A stretch of DNA of 64,000 nucleotides from Paenibacillus taihuensis (lineage in GTDB: Bacteria > Bacillota > Bacilli > Paenibacillales > Paenibacillaceae). The position numbers and the translations under genes were made by a program. The DNA lies in NCBI RefSeq assembly GCF_003386535.1, contig NZ_QTTN01000033.1, positions 19,405 to 83,404 on the forward strand, given 5' to 3'. Below the pieces are notes generated by a model. That model saw nothing but the letters and a program-made list of their open reading frames with translations, was not told the DNA's origin and made no database searches. Positions 35,129-43,854 of the stretch are shown in pieces (position 1 is the stretch's first letter; every line of letters starts with the position of its first letter).

Positions 35129-36853
35129 TCAGCCTCCCTCATTCTCTTGAAAGATCTGTATCGGCATAAGTACTTTCGTAATGGTCGTAAATTCGCGGTG
35201 ACTGAGGGTGACTCCGTACGTGTTGCCGTAATGAAGCCGCAGTCTGGCATTCGCATTCTCAAGCCCGCTTCCAAGCCCCTTCGAATGGCGATAGCCACTC
35301 GCTTGCCCTGCTGCCGTCTCATGCAAGGAGCTTCCTGCGAGCGAGCTATTCTCGATCTCGATGACGAGCTCGTACTGCTCTTCCTTTACCGTAATGGCGA
35401 TGCTTCCGCCTTCCGGCAGACTATCGATGCCATGTACGACCGCATTCTCGACAAGCGGCTGCAGCAGCAGCTTCGGCACCGCGATTTGGCGGTACATATC
35501 CGGCAGGTCAATCGTATAGGACAGCCGATCGCCGTAACGATAGCGGTGAATCTCGAGGTATTTGCGGACGAATTCCATCTCTGTTGCCAAAGCGACAAAC
35601 GCGTTGCCAGGGGTAATCGAGAAACGGAATATTCCTGATAAGTGCTGCACCATCTGCGGAATATGCTTTGCCTTCTCCGGCGTGTGCGACATGATGCTGA
35701 TATACTCCATCGTGTTATAGAGGAAATGAGGATTAATGTACATGCGGATTGCTTTCAACTCGGCTTCGCGAATCATAAGCTCGTTCTTGTAGTTCGTCTC
35801 GATGAGGTGGCTCGTCCGGGCGACGAGGCTGTTGAAGCTGTTGCAGAGCATCGCGACTTCGTCCTTCGACGTAATGCCGCTTATGAGCTGATATTCCTCC
35901 CGCTCCGCTGCCCGCATAAGGCGCGTTAGCCGCTGAATGGGGATCGTAATCCGGCGCAAAATGACATACGTCACAATCGTGATCGCCAGCCAAGCGGCCA
36001 GCGTTACGCCGATGGAGAATAGTGCCTGCTTCTGCACGAGCCCGCCTGTGCCCGGGTTCGCGAACAGCACATATTGAAACTCCGAGTAGCGCGACTTCTG
36101 CCGGACGACAAGATCGCTGAGCGGACCGCGAATGTCGAGCAGATGACCGATCTGGCTGAGCTTGGATGAGGTCATGATCTGGTTGTCGGTATTCGTAATA
36201 TAGAACGTGCCAGGGTTATAGTCGGCGAAGAGCTTCTGCACTTTGGCGGCATCCAGCGTGATAATGAGGCGGCCAATCTCCGAATCGACGGAGGGACGCT
36301 GGCCCTCGTCGAAGATTTTGACCACGCAGGCCATCCGCCCATCGTCGTTGAAGAACGCCCATTCCGGCATCCGGTCGAATTCGAACGGCATTTTCCAGAA
36401 GGCGTCTTTGTACAGAAGCCGCTTATCCGGGTCGGTGCTGTACAGGACATGGGTTTTATCTAGCACATAGATGGTGCCGACGAAGTCGCCGATCTTAAGC
36501 CGTGCAGTCGCAAGCTCCGACTGGAGCAGCTGGGCTACGGAACCGTTCAGCGCGTCGTTCACCTGGCCCTTCTTCGCATTGCGGAACATCGCTTGGATGA
36601 ACACATTTTCGCTAATAGGGAGCATCTGGCTCTTCACGGCATACAATACTTCGTCGAACGTCTGGGCGGAACGGGACAAGCCTTGCTGTGCTTCTTCTGC
36701 GGCTTTCTTCTCAATAAGGTGGCTGGAGCGGATGTAGAAGGTGGAGCTGACGATGATTAACGGAATTAACGTCAGGAGCGAGTAAATGATGAGCATCTTA
36801 TAAAACAACCTGGAGCGAATGGGATCAAGCAAATGCGTGGTCAGCCATTTCAT
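35129..36853 (-). CDS. Sensor histidine kinase, YesM type
   Basis: A 574-residue membrane kinase. One membrane segment lies near residues 18-40, an extracellular sensor of about 240 residues follows, a second segment is near 285-305, then a HAMP linker ('RRITIPIQRLTRLMRAAERE') and a His-kinase domain with the phospho-acceptor His in 'INPHFLYNTMEYISIM' (about 372-388). The ATPase region has 'LLLQPLVENAVVHGI' (N box) and 'GSGLENANARL' (G box). It should sense an external sugar or a loaded receptor and phosphorylate the adjacent AraC-type regulator. Confidence 0.93.
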   Translation of the reverse strand: MKWLTTHLLDPIRSRLFYKMLIIYSLLTLIPLIIVSSTFYIRSSHLIEKKAAEEAQQGLSRSAQTFDEVLYAVKSQMLPISENVFIQAMFRNAKKGQVNDALNGSVAQLLQSELATARLKIGDFVGTIYVLDKTHVLYSTDPDKRLLYKDAFWKMPFEFDRMPEWAFFNDDGRMACVVKIFDEGQRPSVDSEIGRLIITLDAAKVQKLFADYNPGTFYITNTDNQIMTSSKLSQIGHLLDIRGPLSDLVVRQKSRYSEFQYVLFANPGTGGLVQKQALFSIGVTLAAWLAITIVTYVILRRITIPIQRLTRLMRAAEREEYQLISGITSKDEVAMLCNSFNSLVARTSHLIETNYKNELMIREAELKAIRMYINPHFLYNTMEYISIMSHTPEKAKHIPQMVQHLSGIFRFSITPGNAFVALATEMEFVRKYLEIHRYRYGDRLSYTIDLPDMYRQIAVPKLLLQPLVENAVVHGIDSLPEGGSIAITVKEEQYELVIEIENSSLAGSSLHETAAGQASGYRHSKGLGSGLENANARLRLHYGNTYGVTLSHREFTTITKVLMPIQIFQENEGG

Positions 36854-36948
36854 AGAGCACGTCTCCTATTCGGTTATTAGGCTGCTTAAATAGTGAGGTT
36901 CGCCTCTATTATCTAATAAACGCCGAGATATGCAATAGTCCGTGCAAA

Positions 36949-36982
36949 CAAAATAAGCCCGCAGCGCGTAACGCCGCAGGCT
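36949..36982 (-). terminator. Rho-independent terminator of the gerA operon
   Basis: On the minus strand AGCCTGCGGCG and CGCTGCGGGCT pair with two G-U pairs (36956-36982, loop TTACG), followed by UAUUUUGUUUG. It lies shortly after the stop of the GerAC gene; note that the transcripts of the gerA operon and the kinase gene run in the same direction. Confidence 0.85.
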
Positions 36983-37006
36983 CTTCATATCCTAGTCGAT
37001 AAAGTT

Positions 37007-38101
37007 CTAATCCAGAACGCCGGTATTCAAGATCGTCACCTTGATCTTCGGGTTGATCGTAAGCTTCGGGTAAGCCTCGCTCCAGTTCATCCCTTTGAAC
37101 AGGTTCGGATGATAGGCTGCAAGCTCATGTCCCAGTTGAAAATAATCGCAGTTCGCTTTCTGCATCGTCGCAATGATTTTCTCCGCCTCCTTCGTAAGCT
37201 TCTCGCTGAGCTGCTTCTCGATTTTCTTCAGCACTGAAGTCGTATGCGTGACATAAGGCCCGCTTTCAATCAACTTGGCATCCAGCCGCAGCGAAATGTC
37301 CATTTCGCGAAGACCCTTATTATCATAGATGGCGTGATAGTCATTCTTGCTGTTCCGAATCCGAATCGTGTATTCTTCACCGTTAAACTTTCTGGTAATA
37401 GCCTGGGTTCTGCTAGGAGTTCCAGCCATTAGGCAGGACAGCAGGGTTTGTTTAATATCCAAATTCATGCCCGTGTACTTCCCGTCATGAAACAAGGCGA
37501 CTCCCGCAAGCCGAGCTCCTTCCTGATCCGGCACAAATCGATTAAGCGCAAAATCGCTGATATAATCCGTTCCCCCAAGGATATAGCGAAGCAGCTTATT
37601 CGTCGGGATGTCCCCCCGCTCCCTCTCACTGGCTAATATGCCGGTCAGGAAATCCGAAGTCGTCTGGTCCTTGATCCTCTTCTTGGACAATAGCTGCGAG
37701 AGATCGCCGTCGTAAACCGCAAGGCTGGCATACAGCGGGTTGGATACGAACTGGCCCACGGAATCCAAATATTTCAGCGGCTCATCTTTCGCAAAGCGTG
37801 TGCCTATCAGATACAGCCTTGTTTCCTGAACCGTTAATGATCCGGGTATCGAGCTATTGGCCACAAGCACCGAAGCGTACAAGCTGTCACCTGGTTGTTC
37901 TATATAAACGCTGGACGGTTTGCCACCGCCTTGACTCGCCTCCCTGAGCGAGGAGATGACATAGCCTACCTTGAGCTTCTTGCTGTCACCCACATAATCG
38001 ATGCCGACAATATCGACAAACAGCTGGTCCTTGAGCCTAAGCTGATCCCAGCAGCCTGTAAGCAGCAGACACATCATCAGCGCTGCAAATCCTCTCTTCA
38101 C
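37007..38101 (-). CDS. gerAC: Spore germination lipoprotein, GerAC family (Ger(x)C)
   Basis: A 364-residue lipoprotein. The signal peptide ends in the lipobox LTGC (Cys17), followed by the family-typical WDQ. 'DIVGIDYVG' and 'NSSIPGSLTVQETRLYLIGT' are typical of GerAC proteins. It is the C subunit of a nutrient germinant receptor in the spore inner membrane. Its ATG overlaps the stop of the B-subunit gene (ATGA). Which germinant the receptor senses is unknown. Confidence 0.93.
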   Translation of the reverse strand: MKRGFAALMMCLLLTGCWDQLRLKDQLFVDIVGIDYVGDSKKLKVGYVISSLREASQGGGKPSSVYIEQPGDSLYASVLVANSSIPGSLTVQETRLYLIGTRFAKDEPLKYLDSVGQFVSNPLYASLAVYDGDLSQLLSKKRIKDQTTSDFLTGILASERERGDIPTNKLLRYILGGTDYISDFALNRFVPDQEGARLAGVALFHDGKYTGMNLDIKQTLLSCLMAGTPSRTQAITRKFNGEEYTIRIRNSKNDYHAIYDNKGLREMDISLRLDAKLIESGPYVTHTTSVLKKIEKQLSEKLTKEAEKIIATMQKANCDYFQLGHELAAYHPNLFKGMNWSEAYPKLTINPKIKVTILNTGVLD

Positions 38102-39195
38102 GCCCTGTTCCTCCCTGCGCCGCGAAGCCCGGAAATGATAAGCAGGACGGCTGGCACAGCAATGATCATAAAGACTGAGCCAATATCCTGCAGGTCAGAG
38201 AAATTTATAATCGTACTCCGTTTCTTGAAGAAAAGGCTGCCGATGAAGGCTAAACCGACCATCGCCCAGACCCATATCTGATGCTTGCCTAATCCTTTGC
38301 TGCGAAGATGTACGAAGGCTTTGGCCGACAAGAAGAAATAGATATAGGCGGTGTCCGAAACGATAAAAACATAGAAGATCAAAAACATGACGTCCAAACT
38401 CTGGAGCACCTCAAGCTGATAATATTTCAGGATGAAAACAATAGGCTCCGGAATATGTTTTAGCTGCTTCAAGCTAAACATCGTCGAGCAAATCAGGCAG
38501 CTTAGGACATAGTAGAGGATCGCAGTCATGTTAGCGAACGTCATAATAAGAAGCAGCCTATTCTTGCTCTTGGCCTTTACATAAGGAAAGGCGTACAGCA
38601 GCAAATCATAGCCCACATATCCGCTGAAAGCGTAATAGATCCCCTTCACGACTGGATTCCAGCCGCCCGACAGAACGGGCAGCAAATTTTTCACATCGGG
38701 CCCGTACAGCCAACAGCCGGCAATCAGAAGAATAGCGATAACGGAAAGGATTAGGTAGGATTGTGCGATATACGCAATCCTCCTCAGCGATAATGACGCC
38801 GCATAACCGCATGCGATGAAGATCATCAGAGTAATAATCCAACCCGGCGTATATACGAACAGCCACCGATTCAGCACATCGGTATAATTCAGGATCAGCA
38901 TAAGCCCGGAAATCGCGTAATAGCAGCCGTACATGAGATTGACGAACGCTCCCACTGGTCTCCCGACAATTTGAGGGACATAAGCAAAGCAATTCCGCGA
39001 CGGATATCGGCTGCCAAGCCACCAGATGAGCATAATTCCAGCTTGCGCGCACAGCCCGCTGAGGAATACGGAGAGCCACATGTCATGTCCGGCTATATCG
39101 GCTTCAACGTGCGGCAATGACATCACCTCGAGGCCTAGCTGCGTCATAAAGATGAGCACGAACAGTTGTCTGCCTGTGATTGCGTCTTCCTTCAT
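38098..39195 (-). CDS. gerAB: Spore germination permease-like protein, GerAB family
   Basis: About 365 residues with ten hydrophobic segments, the APC-like fold of the B subunit of GerA receptors, which binds the germinant. The ATG at 39195 is chosen over one three codons upstream because AAGGGG precedes it by 9 bases and it overlaps the gerAA stop as ATGA. The gene also overlaps gerAC by 4 bases, so the three subunits are translationally coupled. Confidence 0.93.
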   Translation of the reverse strand: MKEDAITGRQLFVLIFMTQLGLEVMSLPHVEADIAGHDMWLSVFLSGLCAQAGIMLIWWLGSRYPSRNCFAYVPQIVGRPVGAFVNLMYGCYYAISGLMLILNYTDVLNRWLFVYTPGWIITLMIFIACGYAASLSLRRIAYIAQSYLILSVIAILLIAGCWLYGPDVKNLLPVLSGGWNPVVKGIYYAFSGYVGYDLLLYAFPYVKAKSKNRLLLIMTFANMTAILYYVLSCLICSTMFSLKQLKHIPEPIVFILKYYQLEVLQSLDVMFLIFYVFIVSDTAYIYFFLSAKAFVHLRSKGLGKHQIWVWAMVGLAFIGSLFFKKRSTIINFSDLQDIGSVFMIIAVPAVLLIISGLRGAGRNRA

Positions 39196-40631
39196 CGTTT
39201 CCATCCCCTTGGATTCCGCATCCTCGTTCTGTTGCTTGGCGCCGTTGCTTTCGGCCGCTTAGTCAAGGACCACGTCGGAGCGCGGAATAGCGTATCCTTG
39301 GCATCGCTTAGAGAGAAAGGCGGCTTATAATAAGACAGCCCGAGCGTATTGATTGAGCATAGATGGGTGCAAATTATCATGAAGAAGAATGCAAGACCGA
39401 ACAAGCCGAATACTGCGGAGATCAGAAGCGCTGGATAACTTAACAACCGTGCGGCGCCGCTCATCTCGTATGAAGGCATGACAAAAGAGGCTAGACCCGT
39501 TAGTGCAGCGGTAATCACCATCGTATTGGAAACGAGGTTCGATTGGACAACAACAGTACCAACGACGATACCGCCAACGACGCCGATCGTTTGGCCGACG
39601 GGGCTTGCCAGCCGGATCGTCGCTTCCCGTAAAATTTCAAGCAGGAGCATCATCGACAATGCCTCGACAAACGGCGGGAACGTCACATATTTGAGCGAGC
39701 TTTGGAGCGTATTGACAAAATTGATCGGCAGCATCTGCGGGTTAAAGCTTGAAACCGTGACATACAAGGCTGGAAGGCCCATGGCAATAAAAAAGCAGCA
39801 AAGGCGCAAAACCCGAAAGATCGAGCCGAGCAGCCAGCCATTCTGATAATCATCCTCGCTTTGAAAGAATGACCAGAACGAGACCGGCAATATAACGACA
39901 TCCGGAGAACCGGCCGTTGCCACGACCACTTTGCCTTCCATTAGATTGGCACGTGCACGATCAGGTCGTTCTGTGGTGAGCGTCTGTGGGAAGAAAGCGT
40001 ACTTATTCTCTTTAATCAGCTCATCGATTTCTCCGGGCGCGTCAATATAATCGATATCGATGCTGCGCAAGCGTCGGTCCACCTCCTCGACGCTTGCCAT
40101 ATCCGCAATCGTCTTGATGTACATCATGGCAACCTTGGTCTGCGAAAGCCGCCCGATCGTGTATGTTTTGACAACAAAGTCCGTTGAGTTGATCAGCTTT
40201 CGCATCAAATTGAGATTCGTATCCAGATTTTCAATGAACGCTTCATTCGCACCGCGCAGCACTCGCTCGTTGGTCGGAATGTTGATGGAGCGCTCCTTCT
40301 TCACATCTGTGCCCAGGAGGTGCAGCTTCGCCTCTCCGCTGCGCTGCAGCACGGTTTTGCCATACATTATCGCATGTACAGCTTCTTGGAAGCTTGCGGT
40401 TTCCGTGTAGTCGAGAATCGAGACGACGTCATGGACAGGGTCGTGAGGACGGGACAGCAGCGGCTTCAAGACGTAGTTCTGAACGAGCTCGGAATCAATT
40501 AACGTGTCAAAATAAAACAGCCGATACTCCGTTCCGTCGAGATTTAGCGGCTTCACCCGGAAGTCGCTCTGATCCGCGAACTGTTCCTGGAAGTACCGCT
40601 CCGTCTCTTTCAACGATGTGCTCAGTTTCAC
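39192..40631 (-). CDS. gerAA: Spore germination protein, GerAA family
   Basis: About 479 residues. A soluble N-terminal half of about 250 residues precedes four or five membrane segments, as in GerAA. Typical segments are 'LIDSELVQNYVLKPLL', 'GEAKLHLLGTDVKKERSINI' and 'LSMMLLLEILREATIRLASP'. The GTG at 40631 has AAGGAGG eight bases upstream; the ATG at 40637 is too close to that site. First gene of the tricistronic gerA-type operon. These operons are normally made in the forespore under sigma G; I did not find a convincing sigma G promoter upstream. Confidence 0.93.
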   Translation of the reverse strand: MKLSTSLKETERYFQEQFADQSDFRVKPLNLDGTEYRLFYFDTLIDSELVQNYVLKPLLSRPHDPVHDVVSILDYTETASFQEAVHAIMYGKTVLQRSGEAKLHLLGTDVKKERSINIPTNERVLRGANEAFIENLDTNLNLMRKLINSTDFVVKTYTIGRLSQTKVAMMYIKTIADMASVEEVDRRLRSIDIDYIDAPGEIDELIKENKYAFFPQTLTTERPDRARANLMEGKVVVATAGSPDVVILPVSFWSFFQSEDDYQNGWLLGSIFRVLRLCCFFIAMGLPALYVTVSSFNPQMLPINFVNTLQSSLKYVTFPPFVEALSMMLLLEILREATIRLASPVGQTIGVVGGIVVGTVVVQSNLVSNTMVITAALTGLASFVMPSYEMSGAARLLSYPALLISAVFGLFGLAFFFMIICTHLCSINTLGLSYYKPPFSLSDAKDTLFRAPTWSLTKRPKATAPSNRTRMRNPRGWKR

Positions 40632-40694
40632 ACGCATCCCCTCCTTCGTTAAAGATGGCCTTATTTTACCCGTCCATTGGTAAAAGTATGTAAT

Positions 40695-40726
40695 AAAGGC
40701 AGCGACCTGTTGTGGTCACTGCCTTT
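40695..40726 (-). terminator. Terminator of lacI (40798), possibly bidirectional
   Basis: AAAGGCAGCGACC (40695-40707) pairs with GGTCACTGCCTTT (40714-40726) with one G-U pair. On the minus strand UUUAUUAC follows. It separates the lacI gene from the gerA operon. Confidence 0.7.
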
Positions 40727-40744
40727 TATGGTCACTGTTCTCCA

Positions 40745-40797
40745 GCGCTAACGGAGCCAGAAGTCGCTATTCAGCCGACATTTTCAAATGCTAACAG
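40745..40797. repeat. Copy of a GCTAACGGA-type intergenic repeat
   Basis: The segment contains GCTAACGGAGCCAGAAG, CGCTATT and a second near-copy GCTAACAG. A related element with GCTAACGGACTC and GCTATTTCC lies at 56568-56760. It fills the space between the lacI stop and its terminator. Confidence 0.5.
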
Positions 40798-41814
40798 TCA
40801 TCCCGGCTTGATGCTCGAATTCCGAACGACCAGCCTAGGTATCAGCTTGTTCTCTTCCTCATCCCTCGGATTCCCTAACAGCCGATCCATCAGCACCTGT
40901 GCCGATCTTCTGCCGATTTCCTCCTGGACGAGTGATACCGAAGTCAGCTTCGGATAGACGCGGGATGCGATGTCCAGGTTATCCATGCCGACGATAGCGA
41001 TATCTTCGGGGATGCGAAGCGCCGCCTCCTCGCATGCTTTCATGACGCCGATCGCCATCAGATCGTTCGACGCGACGATCGCTTCGGGCAGCTCCGGCCG
41101 CCCTAGCATGGCTTTTGCCGTCAAGTACCCGCCGTTCTCCGTATAATCGGACTCCGCCACGAAGCTCGAAATAACAGGCAGTCCTGCTTTATCCATCGCG
41201 TCCAGAAAACCTTCCAAACGCTGCTGGCCCGTCTGCTCGCTGCTGTTGCCGCCGATGTAGCCGATCCTCCGGACCCCTTGCGAGATCAGATGCTCCGTAC
41301 CGATTTTGATGCCGAGGTACGTATCGGTGTACACATAATCAAACCGATCTCCGCCACCCGGCGACACGAATTTATTCGTCAACACGACCGGCGATTGCAC
41401 GGAATTAATGGCGCTGATATTCTCTTCGTTGAAGTTGAAGGAGACCATGATCATGCCGTCGGCGACCTTCTCCCTCAAGTTCTGAATCGCCTTCAGCTCT
41501 TCCTTCAAGCTGTGCTTCGTATAGATGAGGATCAGCAGGTAGCCATGCTCCTCCAGCACCTGATTGATGCCATTAATCATGTCGAAGTAGAACGGATTGC
41601 AAATATCGGGAACGGCGAAAATAATTTTTCTCGTCTGCCGCAGCTTCAGGATTTGAGCCGCACTGTCCGGGGCATAGTTCATTTCTTTCGCGGCGGCCAG
41701 AATGCGGCTCTTCGTCTTTTGGCCGCAATAGCCTTTGCCGGACAACGCCCTGGACACGGTAGAGGGAGATACGCCGACCCGTTCTGCAATATGGTATATG
41801 GTATTGTTATCCAT
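40798..41814 (-). CDS. LacI-family transcriptional regulator
   Basis: A 338-residue regulator with a canonical N-terminal helix-turn-helix ('IYHIAERVGVSPSTVSRALS') and a sugar-binding sensor domain ('KIIFAVPDICNPFYFDMING', 'RIGYIGGNSSEQTGQQR', 'IAIVGMDNLDIASRVYPKLT'). Its gene lies downstream of the long GH172/GH183 operon on the same strand, after the broken fucU gene. It may control that operon together with, or instead of, the LacI protein at 55237. Confidence 0.92.
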   Translation of the reverse strand: MDNNTIYHIAERVGVSPSTVSRALSGKGYCGQKTKSRILAAAKEMNYAPDSAAQILKLRQTRKIIFAVPDICNPFYFDMINGINQVLEEHGYLLILIYTKHSLKEELKAIQNLREKVADGMIMVSFNFNEENISAINSVQSPVVLTNKFVSPGGGDRFDYVYTDTYLGIKIGTEHLISQGVRRIGYIGGNSSEQTGQQRLEGFLDAMDKAGLPVISSFVAESDYTENGGYLTAKAMLGRPELPEAIVASNDLMAIGVMKACEEAALRIPEDIAIVGMDNLDIASRVYPKLTSVSLVQEEIGRRSAQVLMDRLLGNPRDEEENKLIPRLVVRNSSIKPG

Positions 41815-41934
41815 AAACTTTCATCCCCTCCCCCAAACCGGAACCGAATCAATAAAATACTCTATCAAATAAAAATATCAAATTGAACCGTTACACTGCA
41901 ATGTAAAAATTCAAGTTAATTAACGATTATTCAA

Positions 41935-42285
41935 TTAAATAATCGCTATTGATTTAAATAACTTCCCGCGCGTCGTTATCAGGCAGCTTCGGGAATGGGG
42001 CATGCGGCTCTGCTTGATACCAGAATGCCGTCGATGCTCCACCGGATCGCCCGGATCAACCTTCATCAGAGCGATGGAGTGCTCCGCGTTACGATCGAGC
42101 GGAAACAACTGCAGGATATCATCCAGCAGTTCCGGCAGCGAATGCCCATCGCAGCGGATTAACCGCTGCGCATGGCTTGCCGCAGGGAAGTTCCCGTCCG
42201 CAAGCGCCAGCTCGTCTCCATGTCCCATTTCCATCAATATTTTGATCAACTCTGGCGATATACGCTTCGAAATTCCAATCAGCAT
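41935..42285 (-). pseudogene. fucU: Broken fucU (RbsD/FucU mutarotase) fused to the tail of a second GH172 gene
   Basis: The first 80 or so residues match L-fucose mutarotase: 'ISPELIKILMEMGHGDELAL' with the catalytic His, 'ADGNFPAASHAQRLIRCDG', 'PLDRN' and 'KVDPGDPVE'. After that the family resemblance stops, and the last 60 residues of FucU, with the second catalytic region, are missing. From about 42040 a different frame reads STAFWYQAEPHAPFPKLP and ends at TAA 41954. This is the C-terminal signature of DUF2961/GH172 and matches STAYWYQQEPHRPFQALP in the intact gene at 53939. A deletion therefore joined fucU to a second GH172 gene. The ATG at 42285 has AGGAGG 11 bases upstream. An active mutarotase is unlikely. 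Confidence 0.75.
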
Positions 42286-42349
42286 GCGATCCAAGGCCTC
42301 CTACTCTCTCTCTAGCGGACTAGCAATGCAATGAATGCAACTGCTACTG

Positions 42350-42715
42350 CTACTGCTCGTTCTCGCCAATCGTCTGCCGATCCGGCGACGAGTAGACGAT
42401 AATCATCCGGCACGGCTCCCATGTCGTGACCGTTGCATTGTGCGGCACGCCGCGAGGGATGCGCAGCATCATGCCCGGCTCCAGATGGATCATCTCATCG
42501 CCGAGCGAATGATCGCACTCGCCCGACAGCACGAAGATATACTTCTCGCAGTTCGGGTGAATATGCCGCGGATTCGTTTTGCCCGCTTCGATATACACCA
42601 TGCCGAACGTCATCTCGCAGTCCGGATCGATATTTTGACCGCAGAGCCATTGGATCTTTCCCCAGTCCATGTCGAGCACATGCTTCGCTTCTCTTAAATC
42701 CGATACCGTTGCCAT
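42350..42715 (-). CDS. Cupin-domain protein
   Basis: A 121-residue single-domain cupin. Metal-ligand motif 1 is 'RHIHPNCEKYIFVLSGE' and motif 2 is 'PRGVPHNATV', both with the expected His residues. The ATG at 42715 is chosen because GAGAGGCGG precedes it; the longer frame extends into the preceding gene. It is part of the long operon, 23 bases after the Gfo/Idh/MocA gene. Such cupins are often sugar isomerases, epimerases or sensors. Confidence 0.85.
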   Translation of the reverse strand: MATVSDLREAKHVLDMDWGKIQWLCGQNIDPDCEMTFGMVYIEAGKTNPRHIHPNCEKYIFVLSGECDHSLGDEMIHLEPGMMLRIPRGVPHNATVTTWEPCRMIIVYSSPDRQTIGENEQ

Positions 42716-42738
42716 CTCATAACCGCCTCTCTTCCCAG

Positions 42739-43821
42739 CTAGCCGTTGATCAGGCCGATTTGCCCTTCGGGCGTGCTGCGGTAGCATTCGAACAGCTTCA
42801 AGATTTCCTTCGCGTTGTCCAGCGAGCCTTTCTCCGGCGCGGTCCCCGCAAGCACGCATTCACAGAAGTAGAGCACCTCCGGCACATAGCCCAAGTAGAA
42901 AATATTCTTGTTATACAGCTGCCCCAGCGAAAACTCCGGCTCCCACACAAGCGGCGCTTCTTCATCCTTGACCAGGAAGGATGCGGATCTGCCGTAGGCT
43001 GGACGCTCGGCACGTCGGTAATAGCTCACCTTCACGCCGTTATCCACCACGACGTTAGCGCCTTCGCCGATAACTTCAAGCCGCTCTAGCGGGCCGCTGC
43101 CGGAAATGCCTGCCGTCAGGTGCAAGGTCCCGACCGCACCGGACATAAACTTGATGGACGTTACGCTGCCCCCGTTGAACGGCTCGCGCTCATACGAGGA
43201 ATGGCGGATAGGTCCCATCAGATAGTTAATAATCGAAGCCGGGTGAAAAATATGGTCAAGCATCCATTTCATCCGGTTCAAGTCCCCGCGCTCCCCGAAC
43301 TCGGGAAGGTCTTGCGGATACCGGACATAGATCGATGCGGGTCTTCCGAATTCAGGGCTCTCGATGATTTGCTTCGCTTTCGCGATCGCGGGGAAGAAGA
43401 TTTTCTTCAGACCTGTCATGACGAACCGGTCATGCTCCCGGCTCAGCCCGGTTAAAGCATCGATTTCCTCCACGCTCGCCGCTGTCGGCTTCTCCATCCA
43501 TACATGTGCGCCTGCTTTCAGTGCATCCGCCGCAAGATCGGTTGCCTGTACTCTTCCATCCGGATGATAGGCAGTGACGATGAAGACGACATCCGGCTTC
43601 TCCTCGCGAAGCATCTCCAGATGGTCGGTGTAATAGCGCGAAGCGCCAAACTGCCGTGCGTACGCGGATGCGCGGTCGCCGTCGACATCGCAGATCGCCG
43701 CCAAATCAACAGGCGCATACTGGAAGGTCGGATAGATGTTGCGGAAGGAATGCCCGCCCGCGCCGATGAAGCAGGCTTTGAGCCTTCGTTCGTACTCGAA
43801 GTTGTACTTTACGAAAGACAT
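42739..43821 (-). CDS. Gfo/Idh/MocA-family oxidoreductase
   Basis: A 360-residue NAD(P)-dependent sugar oxidoreductase. The Rossmann motif is 'ACFIGAGGHSFRNIYP', the cofactor motif EKP is in 'AGAHVWMEKPTAAS' (about 94-107), and 'MLDHIFHPASIINYLMG' has the catalytic His region. Family members oxidise or isomerise cyclic sugars, inositols or nucleotide sugars. Thirty-three bases separate it from the zinc dehydrogenase gene. In this operon it may process the released monosaccharide. Confidence 0.9.
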   Translation of the reverse strand: MSFVKYNFEYERRLKACFIGAGGHSFRNIYPTFQYAPVDLAAICDVDGDRASAYARQFGASRYYTDHLEMLREEKPDVVFIVTAYHPDGRVQATDLAADALKAGAHVWMEKPTAASVEEIDALTGLSREHDRFVMTGLKKIFFPAIAKAKQIIESPEFGRPASIYVRYPQDLPEFGERGDLNRMKWMLDHIFHPASIINYLMGPIRHSSYEREPFNGGSVTSIKFMSGAVGTLHLTAGISGSGPLERLEVIGEGANVVVDNGVKVSYYRRAERPAYGRSASFLVKDEEAPLVWEPEFSLGQLYNKNIFYLGYVPEVLYFCECVLAGTAPEKGSLDNAKEILKLFECYRSTPEGQIGLING

Positions 43822-43854
43822 AGATAGGAATCCTCGCTCTCTTCGATCCGCGCA

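Noticed and set aside
40638..40694. Sigma G promoter for the gerA operon
   Set aside because: A weak CATACT-like -10 was seen, but no matching -35 at the right distance.
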